Of a DNA stretch of 10,363 nt, positions 1 through 5,254 are shown piece by piece. The notes beneath the pieces were generated by a model. That model saw nothing but the letters and a program-made list of their open reading frames with translations, ran no database searches and had not been told where the DNA came from. The position numbers and the translations under genes were made by a program. Where the stretch lies: NCBI GenBank assembly GCA_937924465.1, contig CALDSP010000124.1, forward strand, positions 1 through 10,363. The letters run 5' to 3'. Source of the stretch: an uncultured Leptospiraceae bacterium (lineage in GTDB: Bacteria > Spirochaetota > Leptospiria > Leptospirales > Leptospiraceae). How positions within the stretch are numbered: position 1 is the stretch's first letter; each line of letters starts with the position of its first letter.

Positions 1-1
1 A

Positions 2-97
2 ATTCGAAAAATTAAAGACATTGAAAAACTGAAAAAGCTTTTGATTCACTCTGCTAAGTCTAAAACACTTACCGAGTTTAAAAAATTTCTCAAGTAA
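2..97 (+). CDS. C-terminal fragment of an unidentified protein
   Basis: The frame starting at base 2 is open from the window edge to a TAA at 95-97 and encodes the last 31 residues of a protein whose start lies upstream of the window. The tail is very rich in lysine (10 of 31 residues) with regularly spaced Leu and Ile, ending in the residues EFKKFLK, and looks like a basic amphipathic helix. No family can be recognised from so little. Because the codon choice resembles the neighbouring genes and no other feature explains the stretch, it is probably a real gene end, but an accidental open frame of this length in AT-rich DNA cannot be excluded. It converges on murD, leaving 122 bp between the two stops. 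Confidence 0.5.
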   Translation: MRKIKDIEKLKKLLIHSAKSKTLTEFKKFLK

Positions 98-123
98 AGG
101 GAGAATATTTTTCTACACTTAAC

Positions 124-143
124 CCTGTAGTTGTTACTACAGG
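124..143. other. Perfect 8-bp stem-loop between convergent gene ends
   Basis: CCTGTAGT at 124-131 pairs perfectly with ACTACAGG at 136-143 around a 4-base loop (TGTT). It sits between the end of the upstream partial gene (stop at 97) and the end of murD (stop at 220, minus strand), where a terminator for either strand would be expected. It is not followed by a run of T on either strand, so it is not a textbook intrinsic terminator; it could be a 3'-end-stabilising hairpin or a protein-binding palindrome. It is the only GC-containing inverted repeat in this gap; the rest of 98-219 is plain AT-rich DNA. Confidence 0.35.
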
Positions 144-219
144 CCATTGATAAAGAAACAAATATAAACTTAAATAAAAAATTTGTTTTTATTAGATAGA
201 ATTCATATATAGAAACTTT

Positions 220-1575
220 TTATTGAATATGACTTAAGTATTTCTTAACTTCATTCATAAAAAAATTTCCTCTTTCTTCAAAATTTTTAAATAAATCGAA
301 ACTAGCCCCAGCAGGAGAAAAAATAATTTTACAAGCAGGATATTTTTTTAAATTTTTTGTTAAATATTCAATGAGGCTTCCAAGTTCAAAGAAGGCATGA
401 ATTTTTTTATTAAGTTTAAACTCCACTTCTTCTTTCCAAACTTTACACATTTCTCCAAACATAAAAATTTCTACGTTAAGCGTCATAAGTCTTTGAATTA
501 AAGGATCAATCGGTTCTACTTTAGGGATACCTCCAAGAATTAAAATAAAAAACTCTTTATCTAAACCCGATAATCCTGCAAGCATACTATGTAGATTGGT
601 AGACTTTGAATCATTGATAAAAATATATCCCTCATAATTTAAAAATTCTTGAAATCTATGCGGAAGTCCTTGGAAACTTTCGAATTGTTTTTGTATTACA
701 ACAGGACTTACTTCAAACTGTTCTGCAAGTAATAGAGCCACGGCTAAGTTTTCTAAATTGTGTTTCCCTCTTAAAGGAAATTTAGAAGTGTTATAGGTAA
801 ATTTTTGTGTTTTAATTTGGTTTCCTGAAATAAATGCATCTAAATTTACTGAATTTCCAAAATATAAAATTTTACAAACAGCATTTTTAGGGATATTAAA
901 AATTTCTCTTTGTCTGTCATTTAAAATTGCCGTATGCCGAGAATTTTCCCAATCAAAGATCTTCATTTTTGCTTGGACATAATTTTCTATATTACCATGT
1001 CTTTCAAGGTGATCAGAAGAAATATTTAACAATGCAGAAGCCTGTAAGTGCAATTGTTCTGAGTCTTCTAATTGATAACTACTTAACTCTAACACTACAA
1101 ATTCCAGATTTTCCTCACACACACTAATAAAAGGAAGTCCAATATTGCCACTCGCCAGAGTATTAGGGTACTTCCCTTTTAGTAAATGAGTTGTGAGTTG
1201 AGTGGTTGTAGATTTTCCATCCGTTCCAGTTATCCCAATTGCATTACCATTAAAAAAATTTCTTGCAAGCTCTATTTCACTAATGATTGGAATATTGTTC
1301 TCTTTGCATTCTAATAAAAGTTTATGTCTTGGAGAAATCCCCGGACTCTTTACTAAAAGAGCAAAAGGAGGAAGTTCTTTCAGATGTAATCTTGCAGAAA
1401 AGCTATTTGAATTTTTGGGAGTATCATCTAACAAGAGATTTTGAATTTTCTTTTTTTCTAAAAATTCTTGCACAGCAAGGCCAGTAATTCCACCCCCCAG
1501 AATAGCAATAGTCCGTTTTGTACTTTGAATGAATTGAAAAAATTCTAGGAATTTTTTTTTTAAAATTTCTTGCAT
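220..1575 (-). CDS. murD: UDP-N-acetylmuramoylalanine--D-glutamate ligase MurD
   Basis: Cytoplasmic Mur ligase that adds D-glutamate to UDP-MurNAc-L-Ala using ATP, the second amino-acid step of peptidoglycan precursor synthesis. All three Mur domains are present in 451 residues, the usual family length. The N-terminal Rossmann motif ILGGGITG is at 25-32. The ATP P-loop GITGTDGKSTT is at 114-124, followed by ELSSYQL at 163-169 and NISSDHLERHG at 184-194. K203 in the YVQAK segment matches the lysine that is carbamylated in E. coli MurD (K198). RGKHNLEN is at 269-276 and LPHRF at 305-309. The C-terminal D-Glu-binding signature is NDSKSTN (321-327), where DSKAT is more usual, and SPAGASFDLF is at 420-429. 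The ATG at 1573-1575 lies about 24 residues before the Rossmann glycines, giving a Lys/Phe-rich leader slightly longer than usual, and no clear Shine-Dalgarno precedes it. The gene stands apart from any other cell-wall gene here and is divergent from the STAS gene. Confidence 0.95.
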   Translation of the reverse strand: MQEILKKKFLEFFQFIQSTKRTIAILGGGITGLAVQEFLEKKKIQNLLLDDTPKNSNSFSARLHLKELPPFALLVKSPGISPRHKLLLECKENNIPIISEIELARNFFNGNAIGITGTDGKSTTTQLTTHLLKGKYPNTLASGNIGLPFISVCEENLEFVVLELSSYQLEDSEQLHLQASALLNISSDHLERHGNIENYVQAKMKIFDWENSRHTAILNDRQREIFNIPKNAVCKILYFGNSVNLDAFISGNQIKTQKFTYNTSKFPLRGKHNLENLAVALLLAEQFEVSPVVIQKQFESFQGLPHRFQEFLNYEGYIFINDSKSTNLHSMLAGLSGLDKEFFILILGGIPKVEPIDPLIQRLMTLNVEIFMFGEMCKVWKEEVEFKLNKKIHAFFELGSLIEYLTKNLKKYPACKIIFSPAGASFDLFKNFEERGNFFMNEVKKYLSHIQ

Positions 1576-1599
1576 TCTAGAAGGATTTTTAAAAATTTA

Positions 1600-1628
1600 A
1601 TTTTAGCAAGAATAATAATATATAGGAA
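1600..1628 (-). promoter_or_regulatory. Candidate murD promoter (extended -10)
   Basis: Reading the minus strand, TTCCTA (1628-1623) and TAAAAT (1605-1600) are 17 bp apart, and the -10 box is preceded by TGC, giving an extended -10 TGCTAAAAT. Transcription would begin near 1593, leaving about 18 nt before the murD ATG. The -35 match is poor (3 of 6), and AT-rich DNA gives chance -10 boxes, so this is a candidate only. No equally good plus-strand promoter for the STAS gene was seen in the same 60-bp gap; it may lie inside the 5' end of murD. Confidence 0.35.
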
Positions 1629-1638
1629 TACGACATTG
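1624..1638 (+). promoter_or_regulatory. Ribosome binding site that sets the TTG start of the STAS gene
   Basis: AGGA at 1624-1627 is 8 bases before the TTG at 1636-1638. It is the only purine-rich anti-16S match in front of an in-frame start that leaves the STAS domain intact with a short N-terminus. An AGAAGG at 1579-1584 lies after the alternative TTG at 1570, so it cannot serve that start. Confidence 0.5.
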
Positions 1639-1968
1639 CTACAGCATACTAAAAAAGGTGACGTTTTGGTTGTTTATTTGGAGGGAAGGTTGGATGTCTC
1701 CGTTGCAAATGAGGTAGAGGAACAGTTGGCTGAACTCATTGATAATGGAGATTACAAAAAAGTCCTTCTGAATATGGATGGAATCGAATACATGTCTTCG
1801 TCTGGTTTTCGTGCTTGTATTAGTACTTTGCGTAAACTAAACGCAAAAGATGGATACTTAAAAATGTGCAATATCCGTCCTGCGGTGAAACGCATTTTCG
1901 ATGTGATCGAACTTACCTCTCTGTTCGACATTTATCCTACTGAAGAAGAGGCTCTAAACTCTTTTTGA
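1636..1968 (+). CDS. STAS-domain protein, anti-sigma factor antagonist type
   Basis: Small cytoplasmic single-domain STAS protein (110 residues with the start chosen here) of the SpoIIAA/RsbV type. In known systems such proteins bind a serine-kinase anti-sigma factor and are switched by phosphorylation of a Ser in the loop before helix 2. The fold signature is clear: LVVYLEGRLDV at 11-21, KVLLNMDGIEYMSSSGF at 42-58 and VKRIFDVIELTSLF at 84-97. The usual Asp before the phosphorylatable Ser is replaced by Ser (MSSSGF rather than MDSSGL). The TTG at 1636 is preferred because AGGA at 1624-1627 lies 8 bases upstream and because the STAS fold begins about 10 residues later; an upstream in-frame TTG at 1570 would overlap the start of murD and add 22 basic, unrelated residues. 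The stop codon overlaps the trpC start. The partner kinase or phosphatase is not in the window, so the target pathway is unknown. Confidence 0.88.
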   Translation: MLQHTKKGDVLVVYLEGRLDVSVANEVEEQLAELIDNGDYKKVLLNMDGIEYMSSSGFRACISTLRKLNAKDGYLKMCNIRPAVKRIFDVIELTSLFDIYPTEEEALNSF

Positions 1969-2726
1969 ACTACCCAAAAGTTTTAAAAAAAATTTTAAAA
2001 CAAAAAGAGTCTGAGATTTCTAAAATTTCGGACTTTTCTTTCAATCATTCTTCTCCTACATTCTCTTTAAAAAAGTGCTTACTTTCCCAAAAAGGTTCCA
2101 TTATAGCAGAGTGTAAAAAGGCAAGTCCTTCTAAAGGAGTCATTCGGGTTGATTATAATCCTCTACAAATTGCCTTAGAATACCAAACTTGTGGAGCAAA
2201 AGCAATTTCTGTTTTAACTGATGAAAAATTTTTCCAAGGCAGTTTACATGATTTGCAACAGGTTGCAAATCATGTATCTCTTCCGGTAATTAGAAAAGAT
2301 TTTTTGATTCATGAAAAACAAATTTTTGAATCAAGATATTTCGGTGCCTCTGCCGTACTTTTGATTGTAAGAATTCTAGAGCAAAATCAACTCAAGGTTT
2401 TGTATGAACTAACTAGGAGTTTGCATATGGAAGCCTTAGTTGAGGTGCATACTTTAGAAGAAGCAAAACGTGCAATGGACATAGGTGCAGACATTATAGG
2501 AATAAATACACGTGACTTAGACACTTTAGAAATGCATCCCGAACTAATTCCTGAAATTGCTTCTAAAATCCCAAAAGATATTCTTGTTGTTGGAGAGTCG
2601 GGTATAAAAAGCTCAAGTGATTACTTACAAATGTTACCTTACGTTCAGTCTGTGCTCATTGGAACTTATTTTATGGAATCAAATGACATAACTTCAGCTT
2701 TTCAAAAATTGACAAAAAGTGAATAA
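1965..2726 (+). CDS. trpC: Indole-3-glycerol phosphate synthase TrpC
   Basis: Cytoplasmic (beta/alpha)8-barrel enzyme of tryptophan synthesis that closes the indole ring, converting CdRP to indole-3-glycerol phosphate with loss of CO2 and water. It is a stand-alone 253-residue enzyme, not fused to TrpF. The active-site residues match those of the Sulfolobus enzyme: E49 and K51 in AECKKASPSKGVI, K111 in IRKDF, E160 in LVEVH, N181 in GINTRD, and the phosphate-binding GESGI at 210-214 with S212. ISVLTDEKFFQGS (81-93) is another family hallmark. The start is TTG at 1965, whose last two bases are part of the STAS stop (4-base overlap). The nearest purine-rich stretch, AAGAGG, is about 14 bases upstream, so translation is probably coupled to the STAS gene. 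No other trp gene is in the window, so trpC is dispersed in this genome or at this locus. Confidence 0.95.
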   Translation: MNYPKVLKKILKQKESEISKISDFSFNHSSPTFSLKKCLLSQKGSIIAECKKASPSKGVIRVDYNPLQIALEYQTCGAKAISVLTDEKFFQGSLHDLQQVANHVSLPVIRKDFLIHEKQIFESRYFGASAVLLIVRILEQNQLKVLYELTRSLHMEALVEVHTLEEAKRAMDIGADIIGINTRDLDTLEMHPELIPEIASKIPKDILVVGESGIKSSSDYLQMLPYVQSVLIGTYFMESNDITSAFQKLTKSE

Positions 2727-2731
2727 ATGAA

Positions 2732-2753
2732 TTCTAGTTTCCGAAACTAAGAA
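2732..2753 (+). other. Weak imperfect hairpin after trpC
   Basis: TTCTAGTTT (2732-2740) pairs with AAACTAAGAA (2744-2753) around a CCG loop, with one bulged A at 2750. It begins 5 bases after the trpC stop. A T-rich stretch (2767-2780) follows only after about 13 further bases, so it is at best a weak terminator or a 3'-end structure for the STAS-trpC transcript. Confidence 0.25.
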
Positions 2754-2776
2754 CAAGTCTCTTGGATTTTTAATTT

Positions 2777-2785
2777 TGTTATAGA
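2777..2785 (+). promoter_or_regulatory. Extended -10 promoter element abutting the GerMN gene
   Basis: TG at 2777-2778, one base, then TATAGA at 2780-2785 forms an extended -10 box (TGnTATAAT class). No good -35 lies 16-18 bp upstream. Transcription would start 6-7 bases after the box, at or next to the A of the ATG at 2792, which would make the transcript leaderless or nearly so. This fits the absence of a Shine-Dalgarno before that ATG. Confidence 0.4.
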
Positions 2786-2791
2786 TAAAGC

Positions 2792-3451
2792 ATGGACACA
2801 GAAAAGAAACCAAATAAAAAATTTGTCTATAAATTACTTTTCATTTTAATTGTGTGTGTATTGCTTGAAAAAGGACTTTCTTGGAAAACTCAGGATTTTT
2901 CAAACTCTATTAAAACAGCAAACCACAATTTAGTTACGGAGATTTCAGAGAAAACAGAAACTCAATTTTCCAATCTAGAATTTCCAGAAGATTCACAAAT
3001 TGTCACTCAATACGTTTATTATATTAAATTTTATGGTTCTGGAAAAAATATTCAATCTCGTTTAGTAAGAGTAAAAAGAATTTTTAGAGGAAATACTTTA
3101 AAGAGAATCAAACTCATTTTACGAGAGTTGCAAACCGGTCCAAGTGAGGAGGAAGCTAAGAGAGGACTTATTACAACCTTACCTCAAGAAGAAAAAATCA
3201 TTCAAAAAATAAAGTTGAAAAATGGAATTTTACATATCTCTTTCACTCCTCACTTTGAAAAGAATGCAGGAAATTTAATTTTACAAGATAGGATTGATCA
3301 AATCAATTATTCTATTTTTGAAACTCATGAAGTAAAGGGGATTGTTTATTATATGAATAAAAGAAAAATCAACTCTCTTGGTATTGAGAAACTAAACATT
3401 CCTAAGATCTTTCACAGAGGAAAAAGAAGTTTTATAACATTCAAATCTTGA
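2792..3451 (+). CDS. Membrane-anchored GerMN-domain protein
   Basis: A 219-residue protein with a short basic N-terminus, one membrane-spanning or uncleaved signal segment at about 12-29, a linker rich in Glu, Ser and Thr, and a GerMN domain at about 72-192. It should be anchored in the inner membrane and face the periplasm. Domain marks are YVYYIKFYG (74-82), LVRVKRIF (91-98), the core LQTGPSEEEAKRGLITTLP (113-131), ILHISFTPHF (146-155) and the IDQINYSIFE segment (168-177). GerMN was named from the Bacillus GerM spore-germination protein, but it also occurs in non-sporulating bacteria where its role is unclear; binding to cell-wall or membrane components is a guess. The Cys at 22 lies inside the hydrophobic segment after Val and does not make a convincing lipobox. 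The gene has its own candidate promoter and no evident ribosome binding site. The last 25 residues are basic and outside the domain. Confidence 0.8.
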   Translation: MDTEKKPNKKFVYKLLFILIVCVLLEKGLSWKTQDFSNSIKTANHNLVTEISEKTETQFSNLEFPEDSQIVTQYVYYIKFYGSGKNIQSRLVRVKRIFRGNTLKRIKLILRELQTGPSEEEAKRGLITTLPQEEKIIQKIKLKNGILHISFTPHFEKNAGNLILQDRIDQINYSIFETHEVKGIVYYMNKRKINSLGIEKLNIPKIFHRGKRSFITFKS

Positions 3452-3550
3452 AGACTCCCTCAAGTTAAAACAATGATTCATCTTTTCATTTTTGAAATTA
3501 TTTTATTATGCTTTAAACAATGAGTAGAAATCTAAATTACGACTATAAAT

Positions 3551-3578
3551 TTGACTAGACAGAGAGTTCATATATAAA
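3551..3578 (+). promoter_or_regulatory. Sigma-70-type promoter of the ABC/GldG/AAA+ operon
   Basis: TTGACT at 3551-3556 and TATAAA at 3573-3578 are separated by 16 bp, each one base off consensus. Transcription would begin near 3585, giving a short leader of about 18 bases that holds the Shine-Dalgarno of the first operon gene. It lies in the only sizeable gap (3452-3602) before five closely packed genes, which supports it as the operon promoter. No clear terminator for the preceding GerMN gene was found in the gap. Confidence 0.65.
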
Positions 3579-3590
3579 TTTTTGAAAATC

Positions 3591-3605
3591 AAAGGAGAAA
3601 AAATG
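3591..3605 (+). promoter_or_regulatory. Strong ribosome binding site fixing the ATG at 3603
   Basis: AAAGGAG at 3591-3597 followed by five A residues or A-rich bases and ATG at 3603-3605 is a near-ideal Shine-Dalgarno. It rules out the in-frame TTG at 3582, which would place this site inside the coding region and add seven residues before the conserved N-terminus. Confidence 0.85.
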
Positions 3606-4520
3606 CTAGAAGTTCAAAACTTAAGCAGACATTTTCAATCCAAAATTGCTGTCAATAGCATATCTTTTACTGTCAAACCGGGAAAAATTACAGGGCTTTT
3701 AGGGCCAAATGGAGCAGGTAAAACCACAACCATGCGTCTTATTACAGGTTATTTACAACCAACAGAAGGACAAATATTTTATAAAGGATTTGATATTCAA
3801 GAAGACTTAACTGTTTTACAAAAAGAATTAGGCTATTTACCAGAGTCTGCCCCTTTGTATCCAGAAATGTTAGTCCATGAATACCTTAGTTTTATGGCAG
3901 AGATTCGAGGTGTTCCAGAGGAGAGTCAAGAACAACAAATTCAAAAAATGATTGATATCTGTGAACTCTCTACACATTTAAATTTTCCTATCGCTCAACT
4001 ATCTAAAGGGTTCAAACAGAGGGTTGCTTTAGCTGGAACTTTGATTCACGATCCAAAACTTATTATTCTAGATGAGCCTACCTCAGGTCTTGATCCAAAT
4101 CAAATCTCTCACATACGAAGTGTAATTCGTGGACTTGCAAAAGATAAAATCCTTATTTTATCAACTCATATTTTACAAGAAGTAGAAGATGTTTGTGATG
4201 ATGTGATTATTATAAATAAAGGCAGTATTGTAGCGAACTCAAGCGTACAAAACTTACATTCTGGTTTTCAAGTGTACGTAGAAGCCAAAGCTGAACTTTC
4301 TAAGTTCAAAGAGTTTTTTAATAATGATTTTATTCAAGAAATTGAGTTAGATAAAGAAGCAAAACCAAAAGAAGGTTACAACGGATTTTTAATTTCTATG
4401 AAAGAAGAAAAACCAGAGGAGATTTTTAAAACTCTCGCGAAAAGCAATATTGTTGTTCGCGAAATGAAGATTTACAAGAAATCTTTAGAATCTATCTTTG
4501 AGGAATTAACAAGAGGGTAA
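3603..4520 (+). CDS. ABC transporter ATP-binding protein, GldA-like
   Basis: Cytoplasmic nucleotide-binding subunit of an ABC-2 type exporter, 305 residues from the ATG set by the strong ribosome binding site. Walker A GPNGAGKTT is at 34-42, the ABC signature LSKGFKQR at 133-140, Walker B LIILDEP at 153-159, D-loop SGLDP at 161-165, and the H-loop His at 189 (STH). The Q-loop region reads LGYLPESAPLYPEM (77-90), with Glu where most ABC proteins have Gln; this GYLPE-x-x-PLY form is typical of the GldA/NosF-like group. After the ATPase core (to about 215), residues 220-305 form a C-terminal regulatory-like extension. It is the first gene of the operon, two bases before its cognate permease. GldA in Flavobacterium is needed for gliding, but here the order with a GldF-like and a GldG-like gene is the main basis for the name; the substrate is unknown. 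Confidence 0.9.
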   Translation: MLEVQNLSRHFQSKIAVNSISFTVKPGKITGLLGPNGAGKTTTMRLITGYLQPTEGQIFYKGFDIQEDLTVLQKELGYLPESAPLYPEMLVHEYLSFMAEIRGVPEESQEQQIQKMIDICELSTHLNFPIAQLSKGFKQRVALAGTLIHDPKLIILDEPTSGLDPNQISHIRSVIRGLAKDKILILSTHILQEVEDVCDDVIIINKGSIVANSSVQNLHSGFQVYVEAKAELSKFKEFFNNDFIQEIELDKEAKPKEGYNGFLISMKEEKPEEIFKTLAKSNIVVREMKIYKKSLESIFEELTRG

Positions 4521-4522
4521 AC

Positions 4523-5254
4523 ATGAATTTAAAAAATATCCAAACCATTTATCGTAAAGAATTTTCTACTTACATCAATACTCCCATAGGTTATATATTC
4601 AGTAGTTTGTTTTTAATTCTTATTTCTTTTTTATTTTTTTATGGACTTGGGGGAAATTCTTTTTGGGACCTAAAAGTTTCTAGCATGGAACAGTATTTTC
4701 TATGGGTTCCACTCCTATTCATAGTTTTTATCCCAGCCATTACAATGAGGCTTTGGGCAGAAGAGGAACGTTCTGGAACCATAGAAACTCTCATGACCTT
4801 ACCTATAAAAGATTATGAAATTGTAATTGGTAAATTTCTTTCCGCATGGGCGTTTTTAGTCATTACGTTATGTGGAACTTTACTTGTGCCTCTTACAATT
4901 CTTATTCTGGGCTCTTTAGATTTTGGACTTGTATTTTCGGGGTATCTTGGTACTTTCCTTTTGGGTGGAGCTTATCTTAGTTTGGGGATTGTTATTTCAT
5001 CTCTTACAAAAGATCAAATTGTTTCTTTTGTTTTAACTTTTCTTGCATGTCTTTTAACTTTCTTAATGGGGTATCAACCTATTTTACAATTCTTTGGAAA
5101 TTTTTTGGGTGGAATCTTAGCTTTCTTTTCTCTTTCTCAACATTTTGAATCTTTTCGGATGGGTATTTTTGATCCAAGAGATATAATCTTTTTTCTTAGT
5201 TTCATTTTATTTATGTTGTCGCTCAACGTTTATATTTTAAGGGGGAAAAAATGA
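4523..5254 (+). CDS. ABC-2 type permease, GldF-like
   Basis: Inner-membrane permease subunit of 243 residues with about six membrane segments (near 22-41, 60-76, 103-129, 137-160, 165-190 and 220-238). The first cytoplasmic loop holds the ABC-2 coupling motif TMRLWAEEERSGTIETL (74-90), and the C-terminal part contains SLSQHFESFRMGIFDPRD (203-220), a hallmark of the GldF/NosY-like permeases. AGAGGG at 4512-4517, overlapping the stop of the ATPase gene, is the ribosome binding site for the ATG at 4523, so the two subunits should be made together. The single permease gene predicts a homodimer working with an ATPase dimer. Its end overlaps the start of the GldG-like gene, which strongly suggests that all three form one complex. 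Confidence 0.92.
   Translation: MNLKNIQTIYRKEFSTYINTPIGYIFSSLFLILISFLFFYGLGGNSFWDLKVSSMEQYFLWVPLLFIVFIPAITMRLWAEEERSGTIETLMTLPIKDYEIVIGKFLSAWAFLVITLCGTLLVPLTILILGSLDFGLVFSGYLGTFLLGGAYLSLGIVISSLTKDQIVSFVLTFLACLLTFLMGYQPILQFFGNFLGGILAFFSLSQHFESFRMGIFDPRDIIFFLSFILFMLSLNVYILRGKK

Noticed and set aside
173..193. Inverted repeat AATAAAAA / TTTTTATT as a terminator after murD
   Set aside because: All pairs are A-T, and such repeats arise easily by chance in AT-rich DNA; stability would be negligible.
202..211. Ten-base match TTCATATATA shared with 3567-3576 in the operon promoter
   Set aside because: Short AT-rich match with different flanks; the second copy overlaps a -10 box, and chance is the simplest explanation.
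927..1487. Three plus-strand open frames of 66-80 codons opposite murD (927-1127, 1202-1444, 1287-1487)
   Set aside because: They lie antisense within a fully conserved murD, two overlap each other, and their translations show no recognisable domain.
1570..1635. Upstream extension of the STAS protein to a TTG at 1570
   Set aside because: It would overlap the murD start, lacks an upstream ribosome binding site, and adds 22 residues unlike the STAS family.
2855..2857. Cys22 of the GerMN protein as a lipoprotein acceptor
   Set aside because: It is within the hydrophobic segment and preceded by Val rather than a small residue, so it does not form a convincing lipobox even under relaxed spirochaete rules.
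3447..3490. Short inverted repeats after the GerMN gene (CTTGA/TCAAG and AATGA/TCATT) as a terminator
   Set aside because: Stems are only 5 bp with 8-9-base loops; too weak to call.
3582..3602. Upstream TTG start for the ABC ATPase
   Set aside because: The strong Shine-Dalgarno at 3591-3597 clearly serves the ATG at 3603, and the predicted transcription start is near 3585.
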